Assembly: GCF_049116215.1 (NCBI RefSeq)
Contig: NZ_JAGDZB010000006.1
Span: forward strand, 186,001-250,000
Length of the DNA: 64,000 bases
DNA from: Shimia sp049116215
Lineage (GTDB): Bacteria > Pseudomonadota > Alphaproteobacteria > Rhodobacterales > Rhodobacteraceae
Direction: 5' to 3'
Shown: piece after piece, positions 51,271 through 59,426 of the stretch
How the letters are laid out: the number at the start of each line of letters is the position of its first letter
Numbering within the stretch: the stretch's first letter is position 1
Program-made: the position numbers and the translations under genes
Notes under the pieces: generated by a model
What the model was told of the DNA's origin: nothing
Seen by the model: the letters and a program-made list of their open reading frames with translations, nothing else
Databases searched by the model: none

Positions 51271-51289
51271 TAACGTGTTGATCTTGTTT

Positions 51290-51946
51290 CTATTCTGCGG
51301 CTCCGCCGCCCAGTGCTAATCCGGTGATCTTGCTGGGCGGGATCGCGCTGCTCTGATATTCGCGGTAAATCACCGAACCGTAGCGGCCATCCAGAATGTT
51401 TGGATGATTTGACACAAATCCGGTCACTTCAGTGACCGTGCGACGGTTCCGGCGTTCGCGGTTTTGCGTCACGACCAAGGGTTGGGTTTTACCCAGAGAA
51501 ACAACCGCTTCCAGACGCTCACGGCCGATGCCCTGGCTCGAAAGATAAGACACCACCGCTTTGGCGCGACGCAGGCCAAGCGATTTGTTGTAGGCATTGC
51601 TGCCGACGGCGTCAGTGTGGCCATAAACCTTAAAGCGCACCTCCGGGAATTGACGGATCCACACGGCCTGCTGGCGCAGAATGGTGCGAGCGTTCTCATC
51701 CAAAACCGCGCTGTCGAAGTCGAAGTTCACCATAGTGGGTACTTCTTCGGCAAATCGGGTGGCCAGGCTCAATACGTAAGACTTGTCCCCGTTGTGAATG
51801 CCAATGTTGTTGGCTGTGGCCTCACCAAAGGTGCCGCTGTCCACGACGGAGCCAGCTTCGCGGACCCAGGAGGGCAGGGCGCTGTTGTCGCCATCCGAAC
51901 AGGCGGAGATCAGCAGGAGCGCAAGTGCGGCGAGTTTCTTATACAT
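51290..51946 (-). CDS. OmpA-family lipoprotein of the Tad locus
   Basis: A 218-residue protein with lipobox ISAC (MYKKLAALALLLISAC, Cys16) and a C-terminal OmpA/MotB peptidoglycan-binding domain: NFDFDSAVLDENARTIL near 74, VYGHTDAVGSNAYN near 107 and RRAKAVVSYL. The last 35 residues lack known motifs. It lies 14 bp after cpaC. OmpA-like proteins of Tad loci anchor the secretin to the wall. Confidence 0.9.
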   Translation of the reverse strand: MYKKLAALALLLISACSDGDNSALPSWVREAGSVVDSGTFGEATANNIGIHNGDKSYVLSLATRFAEEVPTMVNFDFDSAVLDENARTILRQQAVWIRQFPEVRFKVYGHTDAVGSNAYNKSLGLRRAKAVVSYLSSQGIGRERLEAVVSLGKTQPLVVTQNRERRNRRTVTEVTGFVSNHPNILDGRYGSVIYREYQSSAIPPSKITGLALGGGAAE

Positions 51947-51960
51947 CTCTCAGCCTTTCC

Positions 51961-53361
51961 TTAGTCCATCACATAGCCGTAGGAGCCGGTGAAATCTTGC
52001 TTGGCCACTTCACCTGCCGCGCCGCGTTGCTTTTTGGGGCCGCCGGCTGTGTGACCAAACAGGAATAGCTCTTGTTCGGTGGGGGGCTTGATCCGGTCGG
52101 TGGGCAACGCAAGCGCTTCGCCACGGGTTGGCGTCACCAAATGCGCTGTCACGATAATAACCAGTTCTGATTGGGAGCGGGAGTAATCTGCGCTGCGGAA
52201 CAGGGTGCCCAGAACAGGCACGTCCCCAAGCCACGGGAGCTGAGAGTTATTGTCTAGGAAGTTGTCCTGCAGCAAGCCGGCAATGGCAAAGCTCTCACCG
52301 TCGCGCATTTCCACAGTGGTGGAGGCTTCACGGCGGCTGAAGGCGGCGATGGTCACGCTGCCGTCAGAATAGCCGTTGGCCGTATCCAGGGCGGAAACGG
52401 CAGTCGCCAATTCCAGGTTGATCAGATCGCCGTCTACCACGCGTGGAACAAAGTTGAGTTCCACACCAAAGGGCTTGAATTCAACCGACAGCTCGCCGCC
52501 GTCTTGAGCGACCGGGATTGGATATTCGCCACCGGCCAGGAATTTCGCCTCTTGCCCGGAGAGCGCTGAAAGGTTTGGTTCCGCCAGTGTGCGCACCATG
52601 TTTTTGCTTTCCAACGCCTGAAGCATCAGGTTGATCTCGAATGCACCGGCATTCAGGTTAAAGAAACCTGCGCCGCGGGTCCCTTCGTTGAGAGGGCGTG
52701 TGCCTGTTTCCGCATCTGGCGTCTGGTTAAAGAAACCGGTTTGCAGAATGTTCCCGTTGCCGGTGATCTGAAAATCGGTGGAGAGGGCTTTGGCAACCGA
52801 GCGCTGCATCTCGGCAAAGCGCACTTTCAGCATTACTTGCTGCACGCCGCCCACAACCATCAGGTTGGATACCCGCTCTGGTGCGTAGCGTTCCGCCAAA
52901 TCCAGTGCGCGCTGCAAACGCTGTGTCGAGGACACTGTGCCGGACATGACAATCCCGTCATTGGCCGAACGTATTTCGATTTTTTCGTTTGGCAGAATCT
53001 GTTTCAGGCGTTCTTTGAATTCCGACAGATCCGGCGCCACGCGCACATCCACGTTGGTGATCAGCTTGCCGGTTGCATCCAGCAGCGTCAGCGTGGTCAG
53101 CCCTGGCGATTTGCCCAGAACATAGATAGTGCGGTCTGACAGCGATGAAATATCCGCAATCGCCGGGTTGGCGATCGACAGTTCCGCAAAGGGAACGTCG
53201 CTTTCAACCACAACAGCGCGGTTCATTGGCACGCTGAGCGAAGAGGATGTCCCGCTTCGCACCACACGCAGAGAGTCTGCGAAGGACGGGGGTGCCACAA
53301 GCGGCAAAACCCCAACGGCGACTCCCAATAGGGCCGCCCCAAATAATCTTTTCAGTGTCAT
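51961..53361 (-). CDS. cpaC: Tad secretin CpaC/RcpA
   Basis: A 466-residue outer-membrane secretin with signal peptide (MTLKRLFGAALLGVAVGV, cleavage near 28), an N-terminal POTRA-like part, a BON-like region, and the secretin domain with VAPDLSEFKERLKQ and LAEPNLSALSGQEAKFLAGGEYPIPV near 280, then WLGDVPVLGTLFRS near 385. The end is unusual in its Gly-rich tail. The ORF above 53361 is ignored (AGG before ATG). Confidence 0.93.
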   Translation of the reverse strand: MTLKRLFGAALLGVAVGVLPLVAPPSFADSLRVVRSGTSSSLSVPMNRAVVVESDVPFAELSIANPAIADISSLSDRTIYVLGKSPGLTTLTLLDATGKLITNVDVRVAPDLSEFKERLKQILPNEKIEIRSANDGIVMSGTVSSTQRLQRALDLAERYAPERVSNLMVVGGVQQVMLKVRFAEMQRSVAKALSTDFQITGNGNILQTGFFNQTPDAETGTRPLNEGTRGAGFFNLNAGAFEINLMLQALESKNMVRTLAEPNLSALSGQEAKFLAGGEYPIPVAQDGGELSVEFKPFGVELNFVPRVVDGDLINLELATAVSALDTANGYSDGSVTIAAFSRREASTTVEMRDGESFAIAGLLQDNFLDNNSQLPWLGDVPVLGTLFRSADYSRSQSELVIIVTAHLVTPTRGEALALPTDRIKPPTEQELFLFGHTAGGPKKQRGAAGEVAKQDFTGSYGYVMD

Positions 53362-53540
53362 TGTGACCTGCCTCTCGATCACGCCTCGGTTCGCGGGTCT
53401 TTTGCCCACATTTTCCGCCACTCTGCGCCAAGTGACGAAATATTGCAAGAATCAATGGTTTCGCGCGGATTGTTGAGGTGCGGCGCTGTGGGACAAGTGT
53501 CACAGAGGGATAGGGGAGGAGAACCCGTTTCGCAAACAAA

Positions 53541-53570
53541 CAAAGGCGCCCGAGGTGGCGGGCGCCTTTG
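53541..53570 (-). terminator. intrinsic terminator between cpaB and cpaC
   Basis: CAAAGGCGCCCG (53541-53552) and CGGGCGCCTTTG (53559-53570), a perfect 12-bp stem with a 6-base loop. On the minus strand it is followed by TTTGTTTG. It lies 35 bp past the cpaB stop. Confidence 0.88.
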
Positions 53571-53605
53571 ATGACCTGTGATTGGTCAGATTGTTAAAAT
53601 GTGCG

Positions 53606-54475
53606 TCAGTTGGTGCAGGGGATCGGAATTTCGACAACCTGCGCCCCTTTGCGGTTTTTGATTGTGCAGACTTTTGGTTGCTGAACCTGAACGATTTTCT
53701 GCACCTCTGGCGCTTCTTCGGCCTCTTCGATGCCAAGCAAAATACGTTGGTCTACTTCAAACACTTCCGCGATGGTGTCATCATTTGCACCCACCAAAGA
53801 CAGCGACAGTCGGCCGGAGCTTTGCGCCTGGGTCAGGGCTGGCACCTGCTCGGTTGTGGCAGCAACAGTGACGGTCCGGGCCACCTTGGCCTCAGCCTGC
53901 TCTTCGTTCACGGACTGATCCACGGCGACCAATGTTACGTTGGCTTGGATCAGCTTGGTGAATTCACCGCGGTTGGTTTCGTCCCGTTCGATGCGACCGG
54001 TCCAATAGATGTCCACACGGTCTCCAGGGCGAATGTGACCGGACACACCGCTGGTCACGTCCACTTTGATTGTAAAGGCACGCTCACCATTTTTCAGGCG
54101 CGAGGTGATGCCGGCTTCTTCGTCGGGTTCGGTCACCTTGGCAGCCAACAGGATCTCGCCCTTTTCCATGGAGCGCAGGATCACGCGCTGGCGGTTGTTG
54201 CCGTCAGGGAACAGGACCTCCGCATCCGTGAACATGCCTTCTGGCGCGGCCTTCTTGGGCCATGCCACCCGGCGCACGTCTTTCAGCTCAAGTTTTTCGC
54301 CAAATTTCATGGGCCGCGCGACCACAAAGCCATCGATCAGTTCGACGGTTGGGTTCTCGGTCTTCTGTTGGGCCAGAGCGTTTTCATAGCCCTTGATGTA
54401 GTTCTGCGCCATGTAGACTGCGAATCCCGCGATCCCCAATCCAAAAAGCAAAACGGCTGCAAAAATAGCACGCAT
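53606..54475 (-). CDS. cpaB: Flp pilus assembly protein CpaB/RcpC
   Basis: A 289-residue protein with an N-terminal membrane helix (residues about 3-22), a SAF domain (FVVARPMKFGEKLELKDVR near 50), and the RcpC/CpaB C-terminal domain (FTIKVDVTSGVSGHIRPGDRVDIYW). It probably assists the secretin. It starts at ATG 54475 with AGGTGG upstream. It follows the pilin genes. Confidence 0.92.
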   Translation of the reverse strand: MRAIFAAVLLFGLGIAGFAVYMAQNYIKGYENALAQQKTENPTVELIDGFVVARPMKFGEKLELKDVRRVAWPKKAAPEGMFTDAEVLFPDGNNRQRVILRSMEKGEILLAAKVTEPDEEAGITSRLKNGERAFTIKVDVTSGVSGHIRPGDRVDIYWTGRIERDETNRGEFTKLIQANVTLVAVDQSVNEEQAEAKVARTVTVAATTEQVPALTQAQSSGRLSLSLVGANDDTIAEVFEVDQRILLGIEEAEEAPEVQKIVQVQQPKVCTIKNRKGAQVVEIPIPCTN

Positions 54476-54671
54476 GGGTTCCACCTCGTATTTTGATCCC
54501 GGCACAAAACGCGCAACGGGAATGGTTCCAGGACAGTCTGTCCGGCAAATGTGGCGAATTCTGGGAGCCACAGGGCTGGTTTGAGGGCAATTTTAGAAAT
54601 TGCTGTCGTTACAAGCGCGAACAGGCGACCCGTTCTGGGCGCCTGCACAAAGTTCAAAGCTTGGAAACGGA

Positions 54672-54872
54672 TTATTCGGTCGCAATTGCGCCGCTTGTCG
54701 CGTCAGCAGCGTTGATTGTGATCGCTGCGGCGGTCACGGGGGTTGCTGTTGCGGACTCAATGGCTGCGAAAACAACAACGGCCAGACCAACGATGCCTGC
54801 GGTCAGAACCACCCAGTCAACAGTGACTGCGCCAGCTTCGTCTTTGCGGAAGTTTTTGATGAACTTGATCAT
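54672..54872 (-). CDS. flp: Flp-type IVb pilin, copy 2
   Basis: A 66-residue prepilin: MIKFIKNFRKDEAG then AVTVDWVVLTAGIVGLAVVVFAAIE, a long hydrophobic helix. The processing motif is G/AVTVDW; the usual Glu-5 position of IVb pilins is Asp here. The C-terminal NAADATSGAIATE is identical in the other pilin. It is 80 bp after copy 1 and 196 bp before cpaB. Confidence 0.92.
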   Translation of the reverse strand: MIKFIKNFRKDEAGAVTVDWVVLTAGIVGLAVVVFAAIESATATPVTAAAITINAADATSGAIATE

Positions 54873-54952
54873 TGGAAGTCTCCAGAAAATATGTGTCAGA
54901 CATGGGAGGCGGGATGGAACACCCCGCGCTCAACCAGTTGTGTCAGCCGAAC

Positions 54953-55153
54953 TTATTCGGTTGCGATGGCGCCGGAAGTTGCGTCAGCAGCGTTCAGAGC
55001 CTGAGCAGCTTCGGTTGTCAGGTTGCCAGTTGTGGTTTCGATGGCGGTGAAAGCTGCAACGGCCAGGCCAACTACGGCTGCGGTCAGAACAACCCAGTCT
55101 ACGGTTACGGCGCCAGCTTCGTCTTTGCGGAAGTTTTTGAAAAACTTGATCAT
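54953..55153 (-). CDS. flp: Flp-type IVb pilin, copy 1
   Basis: A 66-residue prepilin, almost the same N-terminus as copy 2 (one change, F to I at residue 5) and the same C-terminal 13 residues; the middle differs (TTGNLTTEAAQAL against ATPVTAAAI). ATG 55153 with GGAGGG upstream; the ORF is open upstream, but that is leader. It is the first gene of the Tad block and probably the main pilin. Confidence 0.93.
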   Translation of the reverse strand: MIKFFKNFRKDEAGAVTVDWVVLTAAVVGLAVAAFTAIETTTGNLTTEAAQALNAADATSGAIATE

Positions 55154-55498
55154 GATGTGTCCCTCCAAAGGATCATATTTACGTAACCACCGTGTCGTGC
55201 GTTGTTGGCGTGTCTCTCTCTTGCCTGCCCGACTTGGTATGACAGCAATATCCCCTTCGAATGGGGCGGGAATTGGGCGCAAGTGGTTCGATTTTGGATC
55301 AAATGCGGAATGTTGTTTGTTGCGATGCAAGTCATTGATTTTGAATTTTAAATTTCTTCATAATTCGTTAACCGCCTCCGTCATTGTGAGGGGAATGGGG
55401 CCGAATCGAGAGACTTGGGCAGCAATGAGGCAGCAAAACTGGCCTGAGGGTCCAAAATCTGCGAAACTGGCGCAAAATGACCCGAGCAGGCGATCATC
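55154..55498. promoter_or_regulatory. 345-bp divergent regulatory region between pilin and lytic transglycosylase genes
   Basis: No gene. AT-rich at about 55335-55372. TTCA-N7-TTAA at 55357-55371 is one mismatch from the CtrA full site TTAA-N7-TTAA. Promoters for the flp gene (minus) and the transglycosylase gene (plus) should lie here; no clear -35/-10 pair was assigned. Confidence 0.45.
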
Positions 55499-56320
55499 AT
55501 GTTGGTACAAAAGTGTTTGTTGGCGGTGGCACTGGCCGCCTTTGTAGGATTCTGGGCACCCGAGTCGGCTTTTGCCGAGGGGCCCAAGCCGTTTCCGGAC
55601 TTCTCCGCAAAACGTGTGAAGCCGCCTCAGGCCGGACAGGGTAAACGCATTACTGTGCAGATTGCCCCCGCAGTGGTGCCGGAGGCGCAGGCCTCTGAAG
55701 ACACAGAGGTGGTTGCGCCGGGCTCAGGCGTTGGCGCCATGGCGTGGTTTTGGGAAGAGGTGTCACCAAAGCTGGATGACACCAGTCCGGGCCGCTTAGA
55801 GGGTGCTCTTAATAAAGTGTCCAAACCGCCAGAAGGCAAAACCGTGCCAACGCCGCGCCTGACCACGTTGCAAACCATTGTCCAAGGCCACGGCATCGAT
55901 ATCCTGCGCAGCACCATTGGCACGCAGGTGTCGCCCGCTTTGGTGCTTGCGGTGATTGCGGTGGAATCTGGAGGCAAGGCGGATGCGGTCAGCGGCGCTG
56001 GGGCAGAAGGGTTGATGCAGTTGATGCCGGACACCGCTGCGCGTTTTGGTGTGGAAGACAGTTTTGCCGGTGCAGACAACATTGCCGGTGGGGCAAAGTT
56101 CCTCGACTTCCTTATGAACAAGTTTGAGGGCGACCCGATCCTTGTGCTGGCCGGATACAATGCCGGTGAAAACAGCATCACCGAACACGCGGGCGTGCCG
56201 CCATATGCCGAAACCCGTGCCTATGTGCCCAAAGTTCTGGCCGCCTTTCAGGTGGCACGGGCGCTGTGTATGACCCCGCCGGAACTGATTTCCGACGGCT
56301 GCGTGTTTGCGCAGCGCTGA
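55499..56320 (+). CDS. exported lytic transglycosylase-like protein
   Basis: A 273-residue protein with signal peptide (cleavage after AFA near residue 26) and a C-terminal SLT (goose-lysozyme-like) domain: the catalytic Glu in AVESGG near 156, GLMQLMPDTAARFG near 170 and LAGYNAGENS near 218. The N-terminal part is rich in Pro and Glu. Divergent from the pilin genes, it may open the cell wall for the Tad pilus. The 3' end is 3 bp from the serine dehydratase stop. Confidence 0.88.
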   Translation: MLVQKCLLAVALAAFVGFWAPESAFAEGPKPFPDFSAKRVKPPQAGQGKRITVQIAPAVVPEAQASEDTEVVAPGSGVGAMAWFWEEVSPKLDDTSPGRLEGALNKVSKPPEGKTVPTPRLTTLQTIVQGHGIDILRSTIGTQVSPALVLAVIAVESGGKADAVSGAGAEGLMQLMPDTAARFGVEDSFAGADNIAGGAKFLDFLMNKFEGDPILVLAGYNAGENSITEHAGVPPYAETRAYVPKVLAAFQVARALCMTPPELISDGCVFAQR

Positions 56321-56323
56321 CCC

Positions 56324-57697
56324 TCAGCAGTTTGGCACATTCACCGCAAGACCGCCCAGCGAGGTCTCTTTGTACTTCTCATGCATGTCGGCGCCGGTCT
56401 GACGCATGGTTTCGATCACTGAATCCAGCGGCACAAAATGCTGCCCGTCACCGCGCAGGGCCAGAGAGGCGGCAGACACGGCTTTGATCGCGCCCAGCCC
56501 GTTGCGCTCAATGCACGGCACCTGAACCAGGCCTTTGACCGGATCACAGGTCATGCCGAGGTGATGTTCCAGCGCGATCTCCGCCGCATTCTCCACCTGT
56601 TGCGGGGTGCCGCCCATCACGGCACAGAGACCAGCGGCAGCCATGGCGGCGGCGGAGCCGACTTCGGCCTGACAACCAGCTTCGGCGCCAGAGATCGATG
56701 CGTTGAACTTGACGAGCCCGCCAATGGCAGCGGCGGTGAGTAGAAATTCGTCAATCCGTGAAGCAGTCGCGCCGGGCACATGGTCGAGCCAATAGCGGAT
56801 CACAGCAGGCATCACACCTGCTGCGCCATTTGTCGGCGCTGTCACGACTTGACCACCGGCGGCGTTTTCTTCGTTCACCGCCATGGCGTAGGCGCTCATC
56901 CAGTCATTGATGGTGTGCGGCGCGTTGAGGTTCATGCCCCGTTCGGCTTGCAACGCGTCATGGATCGCCTTGGCCCGACGACGCACATTCAACCCTCCCG
57001 GTAAAGTGCCATCCGTGGTCAACCCGCGATCAATACAGTCATTCATCACCTGCCAAATACGAGCACAGCCTTTGGACAGGCTGTCGTGGCATCCACGCGC
57101 CACTTCGTTGGACTTCTTCATCTCGGCAATAGTTTTGCCAGAATGCTCCGCCATCTCCAGCATCTCGACCGCAGACTTAAACGGGTAAGGCACCGGTGCG
57201 CCTTCATCTGTGGCTTTGCCGTCCGCGAGCTCGGCTTCGGTCAGAATAAAGCCACCGCCAATGGAAAAGTATGTCTCTTGTAAGATCACGTCGCCTTGCG
57301 CGTCGGTGGCCATGAGAACCATACCGTTTGCGTGTCCGGGTAGGTTGGGCCCAAAGTCAAACTTTAGGTCTTCACGTGGATTGAACTTCAGAACCGGCAA
57401 CCCATCTGGCTGAACCGTCTCGGTTTCTCGGATATGCTCCAGCGCGGCTTCGGCTTTGGCGTGGTCATAGGTGTCCGGCAGGAACCCAGCGAGGCCCAGA
57501 ATGGCGGCGCGATCTGTGGCGTGGCCAACTCCGGTGAAGGCCAAGGAGCCATGTAGCGAGCCACGCACCCCGTGGAACTCAAACGGCGAGGCGCGCATTG
57601 TGTCGAGGAACCGTGCCGCGGCCACCATTGGTCCCATGGTGTGGGACGACGACGGGCCAACGCCCACTTTGAACATATCAAAGACAGAGAGAAACAT
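56324..57697 (-). CDS. sdaA: L-serine ammonia-lyase, iron-sulfur type, single chain
   Basis: A 457-residue enzyme converting serine to pyruvate and ammonia. N-terminal beta domain (SVFDMFKVGVGPSSSHTMGPM) and C-terminal alpha domain with the cluster cysteines in GCQAEVGSAAAM, GMTCDPVKG and VPCIERN. Length is normal. ATG 57697 overlaps the GST stop by one base (TAATG). The pair forms a coupled operon. Confidence 0.95.
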   Translation of the reverse strand: MFLSVFDMFKVGVGPSSSHTMGPMVAAARFLDTMRASPFEFHGVRGSLHGSLAFTGVGHATDRAAILGLAGFLPDTYDHAKAEAALEHIRETETVQPDGLPVLKFNPREDLKFDFGPNLPGHANGMVLMATDAQGDVILQETYFSIGGGFILTEAELADGKATDEGAPVPYPFKSAVEMLEMAEHSGKTIAEMKKSNEVARGCHDSLSKGCARIWQVMNDCIDRGLTTDGTLPGGLNVRRRAKAIHDALQAERGMNLNAPHTINDWMSAYAMAVNEENAAGGQVVTAPTNGAAGVMPAVIRYWLDHVPGATASRIDEFLLTAAAIGGLVKFNASISGAEAGCQAEVGSAAAMAAAGLCAVMGGTPQQVENAAEIALEHHLGMTCDPVKGLVQVPCIERNGLGAIKAVSAASLALRGDGQHFVPLDSVIETMRQTGADMHEKYKETSLGGLAVNVPNC

Positions 57698-58404
57698 TAG
57701 GTCGCAGATCCTTCTGGCGGCGTGGCGAGGGTTGGGGCGGTGAAAGGCGTGGGGCCAAGGCCTTCGGCCTGTTGCGCGGCATGTGTGCTGGCGCGGCTTT
57801 CGGCACTTTCACAGATGTGCAGCAAGGCCGGGTAACGGCGGATCTCAAACCAAGGATGGTCCGGCAATTCCGCGTAGAGCTTTGTCCATCGCATCAGGCA
57901 GGGAACATAGAAGTCCAGCAGCGTGAGCGTGTCCGAACCTGCCAGTTCGGGCAATTGGTTTAGCCCGTCTTCCAGTATGCCGAGATCGGCCTCAATGCGC
58001 TGGCGAAACACTTTGCGCAGCTGGGCTTGATGATCCGCATTCTCCCCGATGAACTTCTCCGGATAGAAGAAGTGGCGCAGGTCTATCTGAAAGGTGTTGG
58101 AGCACCAGAACATCCACTTCAGAAACGCGCCCCTGAGAGTCGTTCCCGGTTTCGGTGCCAACTTGCCGGTTTTTTCCGACAGCCACATCAATATGGCTGC
58201 AGTTTCAAAGAGCGTTCCGTCAGGGGTTTCCAGCACCGGAATGGTTCCGTTTGGGTTCAATACCAAATAATCATCGGACATTTGTGCCCTGTTGCGTCTG
58301 TCGACCAGCACCGTCTCATAGGGCAGCCCAAGTTCTTCCAACGCCAGCCGAATTATCAGCGACGCATTGTCTGGAGCATGGTGAAGGCGCAGGGTTTCAG
58401 TCAT
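57697..58404 (-). CDS. glutathione S-transferase-family protein
   Basis: A 235-residue GST-like protein: N-terminal thioredoxin-fold domain (LHHAPDNASLIIRLALEELGLPYE, VLNPNGTIPVLE and LFETAAILMWL with the glutathione-contacting Glu-Thr), then an all-helical C-terminal domain. The catalytic residue is a candidate Ser/Asn near 14, so the class is uncertain. ATG 58404 follows; the ORF above is unlikely. Coupled with sdaA; its role is unclear. Confidence 0.86.
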   Translation of the reverse strand: MTETLRLHHAPDNASLIIRLALEELGLPYETVLVDRRNRAQMSDDYLVLNPNGTIPVLETPDGTLFETAAILMWLSEKTGKLAPKPGTTLRGAFLKWMFWCSNTFQIDLRHFFYPEKFIGENADHQAQLRKVFRQRIEADLGILEDGLNQLPELAGSDTLTLLDFYVPCLMRWTKLYAELPDHPWFEIRRYPALLHICESAESRASTHAAQQAEGLGPTPFTAPTLATPPEGSAT

Positions 58405-58623
58405 AGGGATTAAGTAGCGAGTGAGCGACGGACGGGAAGGCGCAAAAGCGACGTTTCCGATAGGAAACACGCGCGGGCGGGAGGGTCAACCACAGCGTAA
58501 GTAGTTTTCTCGCGGGATTTTGCGCACAAACCCCGCCAACACAGCACATTTTCCGATATTCCCCTCTCGCGCATGACGGGCTTCTTTCTTATAAAGTCTC
58601 AAAGCATGCAGGGAGTTGCCGCA

Positions 58624-59412
58624 ATGACCGGAGAGTTGTCGCCGATCGACAAGGCCAAATTTGTCGCCGCCAAACGCGCCACCGACTATGTCGAAGATGG
58701 CATGCGTGTGGGGTTGGGCACCGGCTCGACCGCCGCGTGGCTGGTGCGCTGCCTGGGCGAAATGGTGCGCGACCAAGGTCTGCGGATCAAAGGTGTGCCG
58801 ACGTCTACTCGCACCGCCGAACTGGCCCGTGAAGTGGGTATAGAAGTCATCAGCCTTGATGAAGCCAAGTGGCTCGACGTGACAATTGACGGCGCGGACG
58901 AATTCGACGCCGACCTGAACCTGATCAAAGGCGGCGGCGGCGCTCTCTTGCAAGAGAAGATCGTGGCGACCGCATCGGATCAAATGGTTGTGATTGCCGA
59001 TGTGGGCAAAGAAGTTGAAACCTTGGGTGCTTTCCCGCTGCCGGTTGAGGTGGTGCCCTTTGGCTGGCAGACCACACAGGCGTTGATTGAAGAAACCCTT
59101 GTGAGCATGGATGTTCTGGGCCGCAACAGCACGTTGCGCATGAACGGAGACGCGCCCTTTATCACCGATGAAGGCAACCATATCCTTGATCTTCACCTCA
59201 ACCGCATTGGCGACGCGCGTCAACTCGCACTTGTGATCAACCAGATGCCGGGTGTGGTTGAAAACGGGCTGTTCATCGATATTTGTGATGCGGTGGTTGT
59301 GGGCTATGGCGATGGCCGTGTGGAAGTGCGCGACATCAACGCTGGCACAATCGAAGAGGCGATGCTCGACTTCGCAGAAACAGACAATCTGTTCACCGAT
59401 CTGGTGGACTAA
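58624..59412 (+). CDS. rpiA: ribose-5-phosphate isomerase A
   Basis: A 262-residue enzyme of the pentose phosphate pathway. GLGTGSTAAWLV at about 31-42 binds phosphate, TIDGADEFDADLNLIKGGGGALLQEKI includes the catalytic Asp and Glu, and ATASD near 120. ATG 58624 has AGGGAG 9 nt upstream; other ATGs further up are less good. It is followed by gor, 14 bp away. Confidence 0.95.
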   Translation: MTGELSPIDKAKFVAAKRATDYVEDGMRVGLGTGSTAAWLVRCLGEMVRDQGLRIKGVPTSTRTAELAREVGIEVISLDEAKWLDVTIDGADEFDADLNLIKGGGGALLQEKIVATASDQMVVIADVGKEVETLGAFPLPVEVVPFGWQTTQALIEETLVSMDVLGRNSTLRMNGDAPFITDEGNHILDLHLNRIGDARQLALVINQMPGVVENGLFIDICDAVVVGYGDGRVEVRDINAGTIEEAMLDFAETDNLFTDLVD

Positions 59413-59426
59413 CAAGAAGGCACATC

